Part shown: in pieces, positions 1-8,331 of the stretch
How positions within the stretch are numbered: the first letter of the stretch is position 1
Layout of the letters: the number at the start of each line of letters is the position of its first letter
Assembly (NCBI RefSeq): GCF_003054055.1
Contig: NZ_QBKI01000001.1
Location: 558,001-622,000, forward strand
Direction of reading: 5' to 3'
DNA from: Pontibacter mucosus
Lineage (GTDB): Bacteria; Bacteroidota; Bacteroidia; Cytophagales; Hymenobacteraceae
DNA length: 64,000 nt
The notes under the pieces: model-generated
Seen by the model: only the letters and a program-made list of their open reading frames with translations
Told to the model about the DNA's origin: nothing
The model's database searches: none
Program-made: the position numbers and the translations under genes

Positions 1-240
1 GAAACTTGCGAGCAAAGCTCAATAGGGGTGTAATCGTTACCAGAAATCCCCTCTTGGGATGGGGGTGGGTTTATACGTTGTAGAGACAGGTTCCGACCTG
101 TCCGCACGAGAAATGGGGCCATGAAATTTATACTTCAGCCCAGAGTAATCACAGACTCCCCTCCTTGGCTAAGGAGGGGTAGGGGTGGTTGGACTCGGTG
201 CAACTAAACTCCCTCCACCGTTCTTAGGGGAAGGCCGGCG
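1..240. repeat. Mosaic of intergenic repeats
   Basis: No gene is supported in the first 430 bases. The stretch holds pieces of two dispersed families. Positions 84-103 are a degenerate REP palindrome (AGACAGGT, loop TCCG, ACCTGTCC), the same family as the perfect copies near 57.4-57.9 kb. Around 28-75 and 152-236 are blocks of short C-runs and G-runs (ctcccctcc, aaggagggg, taggggtggttgga) that recur near 4.0, 7.8-8.05 and 45.5 kb. Short reading frames across it are chance products of the repeats. Confidence 0.7.
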
Positions 241-274
241 TGAGAGAAGGAACTGGTTATACCTTAAAAAAAAC

Positions 275-308
275 AAAAAGCGCTGCAGGTTGGCCTGCAG
301 CGCTTTTT
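275..308. terminator. Bidirectional intrinsic terminator
   Basis: This is a perfect 15-bp inverted repeat (275-289 and 294-308) around a TTGG loop. The arms start and end in five A/T pairs, so a U-tract follows the hairpin on either strand. It can end the leftward metallopeptidase transcript and anything entering from the left. Confidence 0.85.
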
Positions 309-431
309 CACGCCTCTTCAAAAGTATAAATGGCGCAAGGATACCGGGTAGCAGCAGCTTCTTGGGCCGTTGCCAGTTTGTTTTCTAACAATAAGTATAA
401 ATCAGTGTAGTAAAGTATAGCAATAGGCAAA

Positions 432-1172
432 TTAGAAAATAGAGATTCTATAAGCTTTCAGTTTCTTGTCGAGCTCCCTTGCGTTGCCGCATACACTGTC
501 GAGCAGTGCCCAGAAGCGGGGGCCGTGGTTCTTCTCCACCGTGTGCGCCAGCTCGTGCAGAATCACGTAGTCGCAGAGAGCGTCGGGCAGGCGCATCAGG
601 TGCAGGTTCAGGTTGATGTTGTTGGTATGCGAGCAGCTGCCCCAACGGCTCTTGGCGTTCTTGATGAACACGTTCTGGTACGCAAACCCAAACTTCTCGG
701 CAAAGTAGGCCACCCGCTGCGGCAAATGCTGCTTGGCTTCCTTGCGGTAGGCTTCTTCTATCGAGCTGCGGATAAACTTCTGTACATCCGCATCCTGCAC
801 CTCCTTAAAAGCGGGGTAGAACACGTTGATGTAGCCCTCCTGGATAACGCAGCGCATGTCGTAGCGGGCGTGGGTGAGCAGGCGCAGCTTGTGGAACTTG
901 GTTCTGAACTCGGAGTTGTGGTCGTAAACCGTTACCCGTTCCTCCTGTTGCTGCATGCGCGCCTGGTGTTCCTTAATCCAGTCGGTTTTGGTGTAGATGA
1001 GCTGTTCGGCTTTCTCAAAGCTGATGTGCGGTGGCACGGCTACGCGCACCCCCTTTAACGGACGAACGCTGATGCTCAGGCGCTTGGCTTTATCGCTCCG
1101 CTCAAACAGCACCTTTCCAATCCCGTCGATATGCAGGTTGACGGATGTAAGACGTAAGAATGATGAAGACAC
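432..1172 (-). CDS. YgjP-like metallopeptidase (DUF45/M48-type)
   Basis: A 246-residue protein of the YgjP/DUF45 family of soluble gluzincin-like metallopeptidases. The sequence shows SRWGSC followed by the zinc motif HELAH at about residues 206-210 and the family signature KNHGPRFW just after it, which supplies the third metal ligand region. There is no signal peptide, so it should be cytoplasmic. The physiological substrate is not established for most members. It stands alone, reading into the strong hairpin at 275-308. Family assignment is secure and the biological role is open. Confidence 0.88.
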   Translation of the reverse strand: MSSSFLRLTSVNLHIDGIGKVLFERSDKAKRLSISVRPLKGVRVAVPPHISFEKAEQLIYTKTDWIKEHQARMQQQEERVTVYDHNSEFRTKFHKLRLLTHARYDMRCVIQEGYINVFYPAFKEVQDADVQKFIRSSIEEAYRKEAKQHLPQRVAYFAEKFGFAYQNVFIKNAKSRWGSCSHTNNINLNLHLMRLPDALCDYVILHELAHTVEKNHGPRFWALLDSVCGNARELDKKLKAYRISIF

Positions 1173-1374
1173 TGGCTAAAAGTTAAAGTACAAATTCTTT
1201 CGGCCAAAGATAGTTATTAATTTAATTTAAAAAAGCCTAAGCTGCGAGCTTTTATGGCTTTTATTTTAAATTAGTGTATTGATATTGTGCTATATTAAAC
1301 AAAATAAAGGCAGAAGTTATCCTGAGAAAGAGCGCTTTTAAATGCCTTTGTTAGCTATATAAAGTACAAGAAAA

Positions 1375-1405
1375 CAGCGGCAGGCTATACTATAACCTGC
1401 CGCTG
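1375..1405 (-). terminator. Intrinsic terminator of the small hydrophilic gene
   Basis: CAGCGGCAGG (1375-1384) pairs with CCTGCCGCTG (1396-1405). Read leftward it is followed by TTTT. The loop contains CTATACTATA, a near-match to the TATACTT motif that is abundant throughout the window. Confidence 0.75.
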
Positions 1406-1431
1406 CATCGAATAGGGTAAAGCAATCTGTT

Positions 1432-1638
1432 TTAACGTACGTTTCCGCCGGAGGGCATGTCGTCATGCGGGTTCTTGGGCGCACGGCTGCTGTCGGTGGT
1501 GGAGGAGCGCTCCGACGACTCGTGCGTGCCCTTGCCTCCGCCGTGGTGGCCTTCGGAAGCATGGTGGGCATCAGGCGTGGTGTGCTCCTGCTGCTTTTTA
1601 TTTTTCTTTTCCTCGTCTTTTTTCTTGTTCGTTTCCAT
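1432..1638 (-). CDS. Small, highly charged hypothetical protein
   Basis: A 68-residue, very hydrophilic protein. The N-terminal third is almost all Lys, Glu and Asn, the middle is rich in His, Gly and Ser, and the C-terminus contains PKNPHDDMPSGG. It has no signal peptide or membrane segment and is probably disordered. Support for it being real comes from its intrinsic terminator directly downstream and an A-rich start region. Other frames across the same bases look less protein-like. Function is unknown. I recognise only the general type of small low-complexity protein common in this group. Confidence 0.5.
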   Translation of the reverse strand: METNKKKDEEKKNKKQQEHTTPDAHHASEGHHGGGKGTHESSERSSTTDSSRAPKNPHDDMPSGGNVR

Positions 1639-1702
1639 AGTATGGCGTTTTAATTAGATTAAGTATAGGAACAGTATCAGGTTGAAGTATAAAAGAGAAC
1701 TT

Positions 1703-1777
1703 TCATTCTGAAAGAAACCTGGTAGAAGGGCGGTTAGGCAAATGCGGCTTGCCCACAAGATCCTTTCAGGATGACAG
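1703..1777. repeat. Inverted repeat of the TCATTCTGAAA type
   Basis: TTCATTCTGAAAG near 1703-1716 faces TTTCAGGATGACA near 1765-1777, giving an imperfect inverted repeat of about 75 bases. Its layout resembles the TGTCATCTCGA pair at 45447-45516: outer arms that read TGTCAT at their edge and shorter inner arms. It lies in the spacer between two leftward genes and may fold as RNA. Confidence 0.5.
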
Positions 1778-1853
1778 CATTATAGAAATGCTATCCACAT
1801 CTATACTTTAAACGTCTTCGGTCCTTTATCTAGCCTTCTTTTGTCCTGGTACT

Positions 1854-2411
1854 TTAGTAATTGGGTCTTGTTTCGGTCTGGATGTCGCCGGCAGAGCGGT
1901 CGCTATACTTGGGGGTGCCGAAGGAGATGTCAGCGTCGTGCTTTTCAGGCGCATGAGGCTCCTGCTCTCTCGGTGTTACCCTGATAGGGCGGGTGGCCTC
2001 CCACTCCCTGAACTTATCCAGTTCGGTTTTTATACCCGCCATAAACCAGGCCAGCAGGCTGGCGTCGTCCAGCAAGCCAATCACCGGAATCACGTCCGGG
2101 ATTATGTCTATTGGCATCAGGAAATAAATCAGCACGGCCACACCGCCTACTAGCGTGGCAGTAGGGATGCCTTTGTACTCACCGGAGCTGGCCGCTTTTA
2201 TCATGCGCGTCAGCAGCTGCAGGTTTTCCCATACTTCGCCGGCGATGGCGCCTACGCCTTTCTTGGCAGTGGCTTTTTTTAGGGTGTCGCTGATTAGTTT
2301 GGCTACCTGGGTCGGGTGTTTCAGGTAAGCTTCTGCTTTCTCCAGCAACCTCTTAAAAAGGGGGGTGTCGGCTATCTTTTTTCCTTCAGGGCCTGTGTTG
2401 TTCTCTGTCAT
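1854..2411 (-). CDS. YkvA family (DUF1232) membrane protein
   Basis: A 185-residue protein with the DUF1232 core, a hydrophobic hairpin containing YFLMPIDIIPDVIPVIGLLD near residues 95-115. The Pro-Ile-Asp-Leu/Ile-Ile-Pro-Asp pattern and the LLDD that follows are diagnostic of the family. N- and C-terminal thirds are polar, and the C-terminus is rich in charged residues. Family members are small inner-membrane proteins of unknown function. The gene is monocistronic and leftward. Confidence 0.88.
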   Translation of the reverse strand: MTENNTGPEGKKIADTPLFKRLLEKAEAYLKHPTQVAKLISDTLKKATAKKGVGAIAGEVWENLQLLTRMIKAASSGEYKGIPTATLVGGVAVLIYFLMPIDIIPDVIPVIGLLDDASLLAWFMAGIKTELDKFREWEATRPIRVTPREQEPHAPEKHDADISFGTPKYSDRSAGDIQTETRPNY

Positions 2412-2660
2412 GCTTGTCGTGTGCTATACTTTAAAAGTGGTGTGGTTGGGCTGTAGCCGCCAACGGGGGCGCAAGTTGCGTAAACAAACGGTAACCTTCC
2501 TATACTTTCTCCCTATAAAATTGTTTTGCCGGGAGGGATGTTTTTAGCGCAGCCCTGCCGGGGCAGAAACCGGCCAAGCGGTTAACAGGCAGCTGCTTCC
2601 CAATGTTTTGCAGGTGCCGCCCCGGACGCACTGGTAAAGTATAAACTGGCAGGGATGCGG

Positions 2661-3278
2661 CTAATTTACGCGGCCGGCGGCGTAAAAATAGTTGCGGTAG
2701 TAGGGCTCCGACAACGAGCTGACCATCACGCCGCCATTAGTGGCCGAGTGGATAAACTTGTTGTTCTTGAGGTAAACACCCACATGGAAGATGGGCTCTT
2801 TGGAGCTGCGGCGGAAGAAGACCAAATCGCCGGTGCGGAGGCTGTCTTTCTGTATGTGGGCCACATCCTCGAACATCGTATGGGAGCTGCGGCTGAGGGT
2901 GATGCCGTACACTTCCTTATAAAGGCTGGTAACAAAGCCCGAGCAGTCGGTGCCGCGCTTGCTGCTGCTGCCGAAACGGTAGGGGGTGCCAATCCATTTA
3001 GAGGCTTCCTCCACGAGTGTGCGGTAGTCCGGGTTTCGGAACCTGAGGCCCAGCTTCCTGACGTAATACTCCTCGTACTCCGGCTGGGCTTCCTCTTCTG
3101 GCGTAAGGGCGTCGGCCCACATGTGTGGCACGTAGGCAGGTGCGGCAAAAGGCGCCACAATAGCATATGTCTCGTTCGCTGGTTCAGTGGCCGGTGCGTT
3201 TACAGGAGCCACCTCGTACAGGTAAGACAGCGCCAGCGACAGCATCGCCAAAACACTAAGTATAACTGCCTTTTTCAT
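2661..3278 (-). CDS. NlpC/P60 (C40) cell-wall hydrolase
   Basis: Exported peptidoglycan endopeptidase of the NlpC/P60 family. I place the start at the internal Met whose next residues are KKAVILSVLAMLSLALSYLY, a signal peptide or membrane anchor. The longer frame upstream has no export signal. The catalytic domain fills the C-terminal half: GTDCSGFV carries the nucleophile Cys112, FHVGVYL the His165, and FIHSA the third polar residue near 177. The stretch from residue 22 to about 80 is a Pro/Ala/Glu-rich linker. It probably cuts stem peptides in the periplasm. Confidence 0.9.
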   Translation of the reverse strand: MKKAVILSVLAMLSLALSYLYEVAPVNAPATEPANETYAIVAPFAAPAYVPHMWADALTPEEEAQPEYEEYYVRKLGLRFRNPDYRTLVEEASKWIGTPYRFGSSSKRGTDCSGFVTSLYKEVYGITLSRSSHTMFEDVAHIQKDSLRTGDLVFFRRSSKEPIFHVGVYLKNNKFIHSATNGGVMVSSLSEPYYRNYFYAAGRVN

Positions 3279-3487
3279 AGAATTAACCATATGCCAGGCT
3301 TCCTGGAGGCGCCTGTAAATGTAACTTTCAGAACTATCGGCAGGCGTTACGTAGGGTGCCGGATAAGCCAATACAAGGCAAAAGTAAACCATAGCAGCCT
3401 AAGTGCCAAACTATACCATACCGCTTTGGTAGAGCAACTGTTGCGCCTTTAACAGGTATCAGGCAACCTCAGGGGGCTGCAAGGCAG

Positions 3488-3495
3488 TATATTTG
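3488..3495 (+). promoter_or_regulatory. Bacteroidota -7 element (TATATTTG)
   Basis: A perfect match to the TAnnTTTG -7 consensus, 38 bases before the ATG of the HELCH-motif gene. No convincing TTG -33 element lies at the usual distance, so this is a candidate only. Confidence 0.4.
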
Positions 3496-3533
3496 CGTAT
3501 ACTTTCCCTAGAATAAAGTGCTGTTTTAAGCCT

Positions 3534-3911
3534 ATGGATTTTAAAGTTGTAGAACGCTCGCCTTTTGCTCGTATTGCGCGCATGGTGCTAAAAAGCAGCA
3601 ATGTGGCCATGGTGCTGGGCAAAACCATACACCTGAGCGGCGTGAGCCGGGACACGTTCCTGAAGGACGAGGGCTGGCTGGCGCACGAGCTGTGCCATAT
3701 CCGGCAGTTCCGGGAGCACGGTTTTTTCCGGTTTCTGTGGCTGTACCTGAAAGAGTCGTGGCGGGTGGGCTATTACAACAACAAGTTTGAGGTGGAGGCC
3801 AGGCTGGAGGGCATGAAGCACCGCCGCCACTTGAACCCCTCGCAAAAAGCAGCCAGCGCCATTACGCCCACAGAAGCCCCGCTGCCCATCGACACGAAGA
3901 GAACGGAGTAG
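3534..3911 (+). CDS. Small HExxH-type putative metalloprotein (DUF4157-like)
   Basis: A 125-residue protein centred on HELCHIRQF at about residues 52-60. This has the HExxH zincin form and is preceded by the aliphatic stretch expected for the active-site helix. The later VEARLEG may provide a downstream acidic ligand. No signal peptide is seen. The overall arrangement resembles the DUF4157 type of short putative metallopeptidase in Bacteroidota, but I cannot confirm proteolytic activity. It is transcribed away from the NlpC/P60 gene, with a candidate -7 element 38 bases upstream. Confidence 0.7.
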   Translation: MDFKVVERSPFARIARMVLKSSNVAMVLGKTIHLSGVSRDTFLKDEGWLAHELCHIRQFREHGFFRFLWLYLKESWRVGYYNNKFEVEARLEGMKHRRHLNPSQKAASAITPTEAPLPIDTKRTE

Positions 3912-3984
3912 GGCAAGTTTGTAAGAGTCTGGAGAGTTTGGGCAAAGGAATTTTAGACAAAGGACAAAAGACTGCTAAAGCTTA

Positions 3985-4165
3985 GACTGCGGTTAACCCA
4001 CCCCTTAGCCCCTCCCAAGAGGGGAATTTCGCATAAATGTAAGTTACTCCCCTCATTGGAGCAGGGGCCTTAAGTTCTACCGGGACTGTCCCCTTGAGGG
4101 GACTATAGGGGTGTAATCGTTAACAGATATTTCCTTCCTGGCAGGGGCGGGGTAGGTTTGCAGAA
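3985..4165. repeat. C/G-run intergenic repeat block
   Basis: The gap 3912-4274 has no gene. Most of it is the same C-run/G-run family seen at 1-240, 7.8-8.05 and 45.5 kb: acccaccccttagcccctc, aagaggggaattt, gtccccttgaggggac (a self-complementary hairpin near 4088-4103) and taggggtgtaatcgtta. The last of these is nearly identical to the text at 23-41. Several copies abut each other with differing spacers. Confidence 0.65.
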
Positions 4166-4198
4166 GCAAGTGAATAGCTAGTCTCAACTTAAGATTAT

Positions 4199-4245
4199 AA
4201 ATAGCGGCCGGGAACAGGTAAAGCCTTAGTTCCAGGCTGCTATTT
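4199..4245 (-). terminator. Terminator of the sulfurtransferase operon
   Basis: A 17-base arm starting AAATAGC (4199-4215) pairs with the arm ending GCTATTT (4229-4245), with two mismatches. It sits 30 bases downstream of the sulfurtransferase stop on the minus strand. Confidence 0.65.
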
Positions 4246-4274
4246 GTGTGTATTGCACAAACGCTTCTTATTCT

Positions 4275-5117
4275 TTATTTCTCGCCGGTAGCAACCTTGC
4301 GCCCGCTTCTGGACCACTCGCTCCAGGAACCCACGTATAGCTTCGGCATCTCCAGTCCGGCGTAGTCCATAGCCAGCAGGGTATGGCAGGCTGTAACACC
4401 GGAGCCGCAGTGCACCATCACCTCTTCCGGCTTTCGGCTGCCCAGGGCCTCTTTATACTTTGCCCGGAGCTCTTCCTGCGGCAAATAAAAGCCGTTGCTG
4501 TCGAGGTTGGAAGTATAGGGGATGTTTGTGGCGCCCGGAATGTGGCCGGCCACCAGGTCGATGGGCTCTACCTCGCCACGGAAGCGGGCTGCGGCCCGTA
4601 CGTCTATCACCAGGTTCTCGGGGTGCTGCACGGCCTGCTCTACCTCCTTCACGGTAGCCATAGGTAACTGCCAGCCCTGCTGCGGGTAAGGAGGCTGCAG
4701 CGTAGGCTGCTCCGCCTTGCCACTTACCGGAACACCGGCTGCCACAGCGGCACTATAGCCTCCGTCCAGCACCTGCACCTTCTCATGGCCCAGGGCGCGG
4801 AGCATCCACCAGAAACGCGCAGCGGCGTTGGCCCCGCTTGCATCATCATACACCACTACGTGGCTGTCAGGCTGTATTCCGAGCTGGCCCACAAAATCCG
4901 CAAACTCCGCAGCGCTCGGCAGCGGGTGCCTGCCGCCTACGGCCGGGTTATCAGTCGGACGGGCCAGATCGGTTTCCAGATCGGCAAACAGTGCGCCCTG
5001 CAGGTGTTCTGATTTATACTTGTCGCGGGCATCCGGGCCGGAGCGGGCGTCTATGAGGATAGGCGCCTCCTGGTGTAGCAGTGTGAGCAATTCCTGTGGC
5101 TTGATGATCGGCTTCAT
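4275..5117 (-). CDS. sseA: SseA-type sulfurtransferase (tandem rhodanese)
   Basis: A 280-residue tandem-rhodanese enzyme. The N-terminal domain is inactive and the C-terminal domain has the active-site loop CGSGVTA with Cys237. This loop is the hallmark of 3-mercaptopyruvate sulfurtransferase rather than thiosulfate rhodanese. It should move sulfur from mercaptopyruvate to cyanide or thiols in the cytoplasm. The yciI-like gene lies 63 bases upstream on the same strand and they probably form one transcript ending at the hairpin at 4199-4245. The enzyme class is secure. The exact donor is inferred from the loop. Confidence 0.88.
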   Translation of the reverse strand: MKPIIKPQELLTLLHQEAPILIDARSGPDARDKYKSEHLQGALFADLETDLARPTDNPAVGGRHPLPSAAEFADFVGQLGIQPDSHVVVYDDASGANAAARFWWMLRALGHEKVQVLDGGYSAAVAAGVPVSGKAEQPTLQPPYPQQGWQLPMATVKEVEQAVQHPENLVIDVRAAARFRGEVEPIDLVAGHIPGATNIPYTSNLDSNGFYLPQEELRAKYKEALGSRKPEEVMVHCGSGVTACHTLLAMDYAGLEMPKLYVGSWSEWSRSGRKVATGEK

Positions 5118-5180
5118 AGTTTTTTGTTGCTGTAGCGTTGAAGGGCTGAATTAAAGTATAAAATGTTTGTCGCTGCGGGC

Positions 5181-5459
5181 TTACTCGCCGCCAGCCACCA
5201 CGTTCCAGGGGCGCACCTCCCACTCCACAATCAGCCCGTTCTTTACGTAAGGGTCGTTGTTGGCGAAAGCCTCGGCAGCCTGCGTGTTATCGCCCTTAAA
5301 GATAAATACGGCACTGTCGGCAGGCTCGGCCAGGGCGCCGGCCATTACCAGGTCTCCTTTGGCATGGTAGGAGTTAATCAGCTCCAGGTGCTCCGGGCGG
5401 TAAGCGCCGCGCTTTTCGAGGTAATCTTCGGTGGTTTTGTAAAAAAGGATGTAGTACAT
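5181..5459 (-). CDS. YciI-like protein
   Basis: A 92-residue protein of the YCII superfamily, a ferredoxin-like alpha/beta fold. The N-terminal strand MYYILFYKT, RPEHLELINSYHAKGDL with the conserved His, then AVFIFKGDN and the ending DPYVKNGLI all fit family members. Some relatives are hydrolases or dehydrochlorinases using a conserved His-Asp pair. Most have no known role. It is the first gene of a likely two-gene operon with the sulfurtransferase. Confidence 0.85.
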   Translation of the reverse strand: MYYILFYKTTEDYLEKRGAYRPEHLELINSYHAKGDLVMAGALAEPADSAVFIFKGDNTQAAEAFANNDPYVKNGLIVEWEVRPWNVVAGGE

Positions 5460-5545
5460 GTTTTATGTATGGGTTAGTGAATTTTAACGGTACTCGTGTA
5501 AACAGTGTGCGAGGCTGTCGGCCGAAGTAGGATGTTTACACAATG

Positions 5546-6187
5546 TTAGCGATTGTTATTTTTTCTTTTGGTTTTAATTTGAACGGATTTTACAGACTTA
5601 TCCGCAAACCTAGATGCCGGCCCAATCCTCTGTGAATTTTTAAAATAAATTTCATCAAGCAAGTCAACTAGTTTTTCTTTTAGATTCTTATCAATTTCTT
5701 GTAATTCGTTGTCCTCGTTTATCGAATCGCGAATCTTTTTTCTAAATTTCCTTCTGTCTCTTTTCTCAAGGTATTCTTCACGCTTATTTAGCATTTCAAA
5801 TATTTGAATACCAGATTGGGTTGTGGCATTGATAACTTTTGGTAATAGTTTAAGAGAAATCCAAATAATAACAATGTTAGTAGCATCTAAATTCTGTAAA
5901 AGCCTTTCAATAACGATGAGAACAGAACCAAACCTAATCTCAGATATTTGAATTTGAGCTTCTGGAATTTGTACATAGCGATTGTAGCCAAGTTCGCTTG
6001 TCATTCCATCTATTCTGTAGATAATGTCCAAGTAACTGCTAAACTCCCTTACACTTAAGTTTCCAGAGTCAATAGAGATTTCTAATTCAACAGCATTATT
6101 ATCGAGATTTGACTTTTCGAAGAATAACTTAGTTAGAGCGGTTCCTAGCTTTTGAGGAGAAGATGAAAATCTTTCAATATTTGTCAT
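5546..6187 (-). CDS. AT-rich orphan protein of unknown function
   Basis: A 213-residue protein I do not recognise. Residues 1-100 look like an alpha/beta domain with alternating Ile/Val strands (QIQISEIRFGSVLIVIERLL). One strongly hydrophobic segment follows at about 103-125 (NIVIIWISLKLLPKVI), and the C-terminal 80 residues are charged and probably helical (EEYLEKRDRRKFRKKIR), ending in a basic tail. The gene is clearly richer in A and T than its neighbours, including AT-ending codons, and lacks the TATACTT motif inside it. Both points suggest recent acquisition. It is monocistronic. Confidence 0.7.
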   Translation of the reverse strand: MTNIERFSSSPQKLGTALTKLFFEKSNLDNNAVELEISIDSGNLSVREFSSYLDIIYRIDGMTSELGYNRYVQIPEAQIQISEIRFGSVLIVIERLLQNLDATNIVIIWISLKLLPKVINATTQSGIQIFEMLNKREEYLEKRDRRKFRKKIRDSINEDNELQEIDKNLKEKLVDLLDEIYFKNSQRIGPASRFADKSVKSVQIKTKRKNNNR

Positions 6188-6549
6188 ATGATATTAATTA
6201 CCGCTAACTTATAGCTAAACGGAAGCCTATTAGGTTTATCTGCACTATATGCGGAGTTTATACTTCCGTGACCGGGCTTTCTAAGCTGGACATAGGAAAT
6301 TCAATATACTACAAACCAGAAAGTGCTGCAATAAAAACAAAGTATATGCTCTAAACAGGTAATAGACAGCAGGTAAAGGTGCTTTGCTCTGTGCCGTCCT
6401 ATATTGCTTGGCACTTCCGGGAGGGGATAAAATAGATTGGGTCTGTTTTTTACGATTATAAAACAATTATACCCATGTAGGCTGCGGGTAATAAAAAGCC
6501 CCTGTCATGAGGTATGGCAGGGGCTGTAAATGCAAAGCTAAAATACAAA
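6188..6549. other. Gene-free spacer
   Basis: This 362-base spacer holds two copies of the TATACTT/AAGTATA motif (6249 and 6340 regions) and a terminator at 6497-6525. I see no credible gene. A 61-codon frame on the minus strand has no start context or protein character. Confidence 0.5.
6497..6525 (-). terminator. Terminator of the exported thioredoxin operon
   Basis: AGCCCCTG and CAGGGGCT enclose a 13-base loop. On the minus strand the hairpin is followed by a T-run (AAAAA at 6493-6497 on the plus strand). It lies about 25 bases after the stop codon of the thioredoxin-like gene. Confidence 0.75.
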
Positions 6550-7179
6550 TTACGCTTCCTTCCACTTGATAGTGCAGCCGATGGCCTTGGTGTTGGGCTG
6601 GCTAATTGACTTGCCGGCTACCAGTTCGTCGAGGGCGGCTTCGGCATACTTCTTCTCCACCTTGGAAGCGTCGCGGGAGTTGTCGTCTATCGTGCCGATG
6701 TAGGCAACTTTATACTTTCCGTCCGACTGCTTCTGCACAATGTACAGGTGCGGTGTGCGAGTGGCGCCGTAGGCCCGGGTGATTTCCTGCGTTTCGTCGT
6801 GCAGGTAGGGGAAGGGGAAGTTCTTGTCCCTGGCGCGCTGCTGCATGTCGGCATAGGAATCCTTCGGTGAGGCAGTTGCATCGTTGGGGTTGATGGCGAT
6901 AACCGGGTAACCTTTGGGCGCATACTTGTTGTGCAGGGCAATGATGCGGTCTTCGTAGGCCACGGAGTAGGGGCAGGTGTTGCAGGTAAAGGTTACGATA
7001 AAGCCTTTAGCATCCTTGTGGTCGGCCATGGATACCATTTTGCCGTCCACGTTCTTCAGTTTAAAGTCGCGGGCAGTGTCGCCCACCTGGTAGCCGGGAT
7101 TGGCAGGCGATGCCGCCAGCAGGGCGCCCACAAAAAGCAGGCACATAAAGAACACGAAAGGAAGGTTTGCTTTTTTCAT
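6550..7179 (-). CDS. Exported thioredoxin-like (AhpC/TSA-type) protein
   Basis: A 209-residue secreted redoxin. The signal peptide is MKKANLPFVFFMCLLFVGALLAASP. The mature part follows the AhpC/TSA/redoxin pattern with the redox pair in TFTCNTCPYS (Cys66 and Cys69) and the cis-Pro region ATRTPHLYI. This family of CNTCPYS proteins is common in Bacteroidota next to TlpA-like proteins. It should act on thiols or peroxides in the periplasm. It starts 12 bases after the stop of the TlpA-type gene, so the two are cotranscribed. Confidence 0.88.
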   Translation of the reverse strand: MKKANLPFVFFMCLLFVGALLAASPANPGYQVGDTARDFKLKNVDGKMVSMADHKDAKGFIVTFTCNTCPYSVAYEDRIIALHNKYAPKGYPVIAINPNDATASPKDSYADMQQRARDKNFPFPYLHDETQEITRAYGATRTPHLYIVQKQSDGKYKVAYIGTIDDNSRDASKVEKKYAEAALDELVAGKSISQPNTKAIGCTIKWKEA

Positions 7180-7191
7180 AGTGCGGTTTGG

Positions 7192-7689
7192 TTATGGTTT
7201 ATACTTTGAAATCATGCCTTGCAACGCCTCCTGCGACAGTTCGCCCTCCACAAACTCGTATTGTTTCCGCTTGTTGTTGAACACCATGGTGGCCGGGATG
7301 GCCCCGCTCCACTTCGGCTCCAGCTTGTCTATCCAGGAGTTGGCGTCCACCTCGTCGAGCAACAGCACGTCAGACTTTAGATTGCGTTTCTGCACGAAAG
7401 GTTTAACGCGGCTGTCCAGATCTTCGACGGCGTCCATACTTACCAGCATCACGCGCACCGGCTGGTCTTTATACTGCTCGGTCAGCGCCTCAAAGTAGGG
7501 CATCTCCTTGATGCAGGGCCTGCACCAGGTGGCCCAGAAGTTTACCACATACAGCGTGTCGTGCGGGGCGTTGCGGATCTGCTCCAGCTCCTTATACTTT
7601 ATCACCTTCACCTCCTGGGCAAAAGCGGGGGAGGCGGCAAGTACAAAGGCCAGCGTGGGCAGCAGAAAGTTTAGTTTTAGCTTCGTCAT
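7192..7689 (-). CDS. TlpA-like periplasmic thiol-disulfide oxidoreductase
   Basis: A 165-residue exported thioredoxin. The signal peptide is MTKLKLNFLLPTLAFVLAASPAFA. The active site is FWATWCRPCIKEMP with Cys56 and Cys59, as in TlpA/ResA reductants of cytochrome c maturation and other periplasmic disulfides. The cis-Pro motif is GAIPATMVF. First gene of a tight two-gene operon with the CNTCPYS redoxin. The two may pass electrons between each other, which is inference from their adjacency. Confidence 0.88.
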   Translation of the reverse strand: MTKLKLNFLLPTLAFVLAASPAFAQEVKVIKYKELEQIRNAPHDTLYVVNFWATWCRPCIKEMPYFEALTEQYKDQPVRVMLVSMDAVEDLDSRVKPFVQKRNLKSDVLLLDEVDANSWIDKLEPKWSGAIPATMVFNNKRKQYEFVEGELSQEALQGMISKYKP

Positions 7690-7799
7690 AATTGGGTAAC
7701 GTTTCAGAGGAAAGTATACGTGTGATATTGTCTAAAATTAGTATTTACTGTTGGGTTTAGGAAGTATGGTTTTGAGGGAGTTGCTTTGGGCGTGCCGGG

Positions 7800-8050
7800 T
7801 CCAGCTACCTCTGCTAAACCCCACCCCGGCCCTCCCCTAAGAACAGGGGAGGGAGTTTCAGTAAGACCGGGTCCAACCACCCCTGACCCCTCCTTGGCTA
7901 AGGAGGGGAGCCTGTAGTTGCTGAGGCTGAAGTATATGTTTCGTAGTTGCTGGCCCTACAGAGTATAAACCCACCCCAGCTCCTCCAAGAAGGGGAATTT
8001 CTGCAGGCGATTAACACCCCTATGGTCCCCTCAAGGGGACAGTAGTAGTG
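7800..8050. repeat. C/G-run intergenic repeat block
   Basis: Several units of the C-run/G-run family follow one another: aaccccaccccggccctccc, aacaggggagggag, cctccttggctaaggagggg (near-identical to 158-178) and gtcccctcaaggggac (8026-8041), plus gattaacacccctatgg, which is the reverse complement of the taggggtgtaatcg unit. They make a potentially strongly folded spacer downstream of convergent or unrelated genes. Confidence 0.65.
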
Positions 8051-8310
8051 GCTGTGGCTATCGAGCTTGTTCCCAGCCTTTGGGTTGAGCGCCTTGTAGA
8101 TTTCTGGTGACGAGCGAAGTGAGGCAGCCCGAGGCACGAGGGCAGGAAATGTACACCGCGCGATGCCCGAAGGCGAGGCCTCCCGGCCTAGGAGGGCACC
8201 AAGTTGGAGATGAAACAATACGCTTGTGGGAACTAGAGGATGAACGGGAGCTAGTAAGGATAGCCTGGTTCCAGTTGCGGGAAGCAGTGGCAAGGCACAA
8301 GCGGACGCTT
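8041..8310 (+). repeat. Dispersed 270-base element, copy 1
   Basis: This stretch is closely related to the reverse complement of 45175-45445. Shared blocks include ttcccagcctttgggttgag, gaaatgtacaccgcgcgatg and gctagtaaggatagcctggt. Translated, both copies give VPSLWVERL, GNVHRAMP and RIAWFQLREA-like segments, but in this copy an in-frame TAG follows VERL and the frame shifts between the blocks. It is therefore a decayed coding-like element or a structured non-coding repeat, not an intact gene. Confidence 0.65.
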
Positions 8311-8331
8311 GCGCCATAACTGGGACACCTA

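Noticed and set aside
525..1058. Long plus-strand frame of 177 codons across the YgjP-like gene
   Set aside because: It is the antisense shadow of the metallopeptidase, with no domain pattern and Val/His/Leu-rich composition typical of antisense frames in this genome.
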